Assembly: GCF_907164915.1 (NCBI RefSeq)
Contig: NW_025919547.1
Coordinates: 124,001-188,000, forward strand
Source: Impatiens glandulifera
Taxonomy: Eukaryota; Streptophyta; Magnoliopsida; Ericales; Balsaminaceae
DNA length: 64,000 bases
Direction of reading: 5' to 3'
Part shown: one piece after another, positions 61,081 to 64,000 of the stretch
Position numbering within the stretch: the stretch's first letter is position 1
Layout of the letters: the number at the start of each line of letters is the position of its first letter
Position numbers and translations under genes: made by a program
Notes under the pieces: generated by a model
Databases searched by the model: none
What the model was told of the DNA's origin: nothing
Seen by the model: the letters and a program-made list of their open reading frames with translations, nothing else

Positions 61081-64000
61081 TTAAATGTGCTTTCTACGCT
61101 CATGAAACACTGGATTCCGAGCCATATGAAGAGCTGATTGGTTGTCTGAGTACACATGCATACCCGATTGAGGTACTTCAAGGAACACCATGACCCCTTG
61201 TAGCCACTTTAACTCACAAATCAAAGCTGCTAAAGATCGATACTCAGCCTCAGCGGAAGATAAGGCCATAGTTGGCTATTTCTTGGACTTCCAGGACACG
61301 AGAGAAGAGCCAAGAAACAACAACCATCCAGTAACTGATCTGTGAGACTTGGGAGAGGATGCCCAGTCCGAATCGCACCATCCAGATAACTTAAGATCAC
61401 AATCACTCCTCAAGAGTATACCTTGTCATGGGGCATTCTTCAGATATCTCACAACCCGTAATGCTGCCTGATAGTGATCCTATAATGGGTCATGCATAAA
61501 CTGAGATAATATATGTACAGAGTAAGCTATATCAGGTCTTGTGAAAGACAAATATATCAATCTCCTCACCAACCGTCGATAGCTCTCCAGATCCTCCATC
61601 TGCGCACTCACTAACTCCCCCAACTTATGATTCTGCTCCATAGGAAAACCAGCAGACTTAGCACCCAGAAAACCACACTCGGAAATAATATCTAGAACAT
61701 ATTTCCGTTGACACAAAGAAATACCCTCAGCACTCCTGGCAACCTCAACCACCAAAAAGTACTTCAGATCCCCCAAGTCCTTCATATGAAAACATGATGA
61801 TAAATATTGCTTGAAGGCCTCTAGTGTCGCCAAATCACTCCCTGATACTATCATGTCATCCACATATACCAAGACATGTAAGACATCATCACAGCTCACA
61901 AAGGAAAACAGAGAATGATCCGAACGAGACTAAATAAAACCATAAGATAGCAAGGCAATTGTCAGTTTGCTAAACCAACAATGAGGCGCCTGTTTTAGTC
62001 CATAGAGAGACTTACGCAGGCGACACACTTTGTTGGTATGAGTAAACTCAAAACCTGGTGGTAGGTGCATGTATACTTCCTCTTTCAGATCACCATGGAG
62101 AAAGGTATTATGCACATCCATCTGGTGTAAGTACCAACCCCAAACAGCAACAACTGCAAGGAAGTTCCGAACAATACTCATTTTGAAAACTGGAGCAAAG
62201 GACTTAGAGTAGTCAATCTCCTCAAGCTGATGGTTGCCAAAGACAACCAAACGTACCTTCAAGCGCTCAATTGACCCATCAAAATTGTGCTTGATCTTGT
62301 AGACCCAACGACTGCCCAATACCTTCTTCCCTTAATGTAAATCCTCCAAACTCCACGTTCCATTGTCCTTCAAGGCTCGTATCTCACTCTGCATGGTTGC
62401 GCGCCATCTAGAATCACGAGAGGCATGTCTGTAAGATTTAGGCTCAACGCTTATAGAAATGGCAGCCAAAAAATTCCAATATCTCACAAAGAATAAATCA
62501 TAACTCAAATGATGTGCAAGAGGATACCGAGTACCTGAGTAAGGGTCAGAGCCAGATGAATGATGTCAAAGGGGGTAATATAATTAGTCAACCATGAAGA
62601 AGGAGTCCGAGTCCTCATACCTTTTCCCAACTGTGGTTTCTTAACGCTCGATTGCGGCTGTTCAACGCTAGACTCGCTCGCCTACTACACAACCGGCGAA
62701 CTAGGATCCTCAGCAGAGCCCTGCGCATTAGTCTCCTTCACTGAATCCTACGCACCAGCCTCTTCGCCCAAAGCCCTCCCTGGCTCATCAGACACCATGA
62801 ACTCTCCTACCGAAACCTGGTCTGGTGCCTCCTCCACAACACTAATAGGAGGAACAGAGACTGTACAATCCACAGGGGTAAAATGAAACTCATTTTCATA
62901 GAAATCAACATCACGAGACACAAAAACCTCCTTAGTTTCCCAATTCAATAACCTCCACCCCTTTTTATCAAGGGGATAACCCAAAAACACACACATACGA
63001 CTAGAAAACTTGTCACGACGAGAGTGTAAATCAAAGGCATAACAGAGACAACCAAAAAGACGCACGTTAGACAGAGTGGGAGTGGTACCATATAACACTT
63101 TATAAGGGGTAGGAAAGGCCAAAACACGAGAAGGAGTCCTATTTATCAAGTAGCATGTAGTAAGAACACATTCCCCCCAATACTGAATAGGAATAGATCT
63201 CTGGAAAATGACAGCCCGTACAACATTCAAGATATGTCGATGTTTACTCTCTACTATACCATTTTGTTGAGGAGTATGCACACAAGAAGTTTGAAATAAT
63301 ACACCTGCCTCAGAAAAAAAGATTTCAAACAATTAAATTTTGTTCCATTATCAGTTCTTACATGTCTAATATCAACTCCAAATTATCTTTTGACCATAGC
63401 AATAAACTTTATAAAGACAATGAAAACTTCAGTTTTAACAGATAAAAGAACTACCCACACAGCTCCACTAAAATCATCAACCAAAGTAAGAAAATAATGT
63501 GCTCAATTAGAGGAAGGAACATCATAAGGACCCCAAAGGTCATAGTGTACTAAATCAAAAATACTCATAGCATATGAATCACTGTCATAAAAAACATTCC
63601 TAGACTGTTTGGCCTGATGACAGATATCACAATGGCTAACACTAGGAGAACAACGAGTAACACTAACACCAGGTAAATGCTACATCACACTGTCTGAAGG
63701 ATGCCCCATCCTACTGTGCCAAATCCCCAGACTCTCAGTGGAGCAGACAAAAAGTGATGCCGAAACACTGCACTAGTAGTAGTGAACCCCCCTTCGTTCA
63801 CCTGCTCTAATCACCTTTCTAGTACTACGGTCCTGAAAAGTACATAAATCAGATGAGAATGAGATATCACCATGATAATTATCAAACAACTAAGTAACAG
63901 AAATCAAGTTACAGGTCAAAGATGAGACAAATAAAACATTTTTTAGAGTAATATCAAGAGATAAGTACACAGAACCCCGTATATGAGCAGTAACAATGTT
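61081..64000 (-). pseudogene. copia pol, broken (integrase, reverse transcriptase, RNase H)
   Basis: RNase H segment 61081-61269 (ALSSAEAEYRSLAA, YSDNQSALHMARNPVFHERRKHI). Reverse transcriptase in two parts: 61930-62319 ([51 protein letters not shown]) and 61480-61899 (LVYVDDMIVSGSD, GDLKYFLVVEVARS). Integrase C-terminal half 62748-63332 (HTPQQNGIVESKHRH, GWRLLNWETKEVF). Stops near 61280, 61930, 62332 and upstream of the integrase frame. Key Asp pair of YVDD kept. Not functional as it stands. Confidence 0.88.

Larger units (their letters stand above)
60530..64000 (-). mobile_element. Ty1/copia fragment B, runs off the right edge
   Basis: Minus-strand element of the same family as 1-1796. Right to left: pre-integrase region, integrase, reverse transcriptase, RNase H, polypurine tract, LTR. 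Multiple stops. 62763-64000 matches 1-1240. Confidence 0.9.

Overview
This window is nuclear DNA of a flowering plant, probably a eudicot. It is AT-rich, built almost entirely of nested transposable elements and duplicated blocks, and holds one relic of a plant gene: a HECT ubiquitin ligase resembling UPL5 that still has its introns. No host gene in the window looks clearly functional. No rRNA, tRNA, bacterial or organellar gene clusters were seen.

Layout. Both ends of the window (1-1796 and about 60530-64000) carry minus-strand fragments of one decayed Ty1/copia family. A block of about 13.5 kb occurs twice, at 3541-17035 and 41158-54700 (copy 2 continues to 55268). A third copy is present only as its tail (1797-2568). 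Each full copy holds, left to right: a minus-strand LTR packed with short palindromes, a polypurine tract, a minus-strand accessory gene, arrays of an AT-rich repeat of about 240 bp, a tRNA-like SINE head, a small Cys-rich split gene, a LINE that carries only ORF1, and a long direct repeat. The tail of the block is the 5' part of the UPL5-like gene, so the block was copied together with the gene's upstream region.

Between the two copies lie a tandem repeat of about 355 bp (17040-17870), a related minus-strand LTR (18723-20095), a hAT element with an intact 8-bp target duplication (20804-23972), and a very young Ty1/copia element of 13.9 kb (26973-40900). The last has identical-length 1330-bp LTRs with 4 differences, a perfect 5-bp target duplication (GAATC), an initiator-Met primer site, gag and pol.

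The most interesting system is in that element. Between pol and the 3' LTR, where related SIRE/Maximus elements have an env-like gene, it carries three tandem paralogous genes (33971-34705, 35202-35909, 36414-39242). Each has its own TATA-type promoter and CT-rich leader. Older minus-strand relatives in the duplicated blocks carry one homologue in the same place, next to the polypurine tract and LTR. I read this as a gene captured by a copia lineage, then amplified to three copies, the last fused to a long coiled-coil, nuclear-type tail. Function is unknown.
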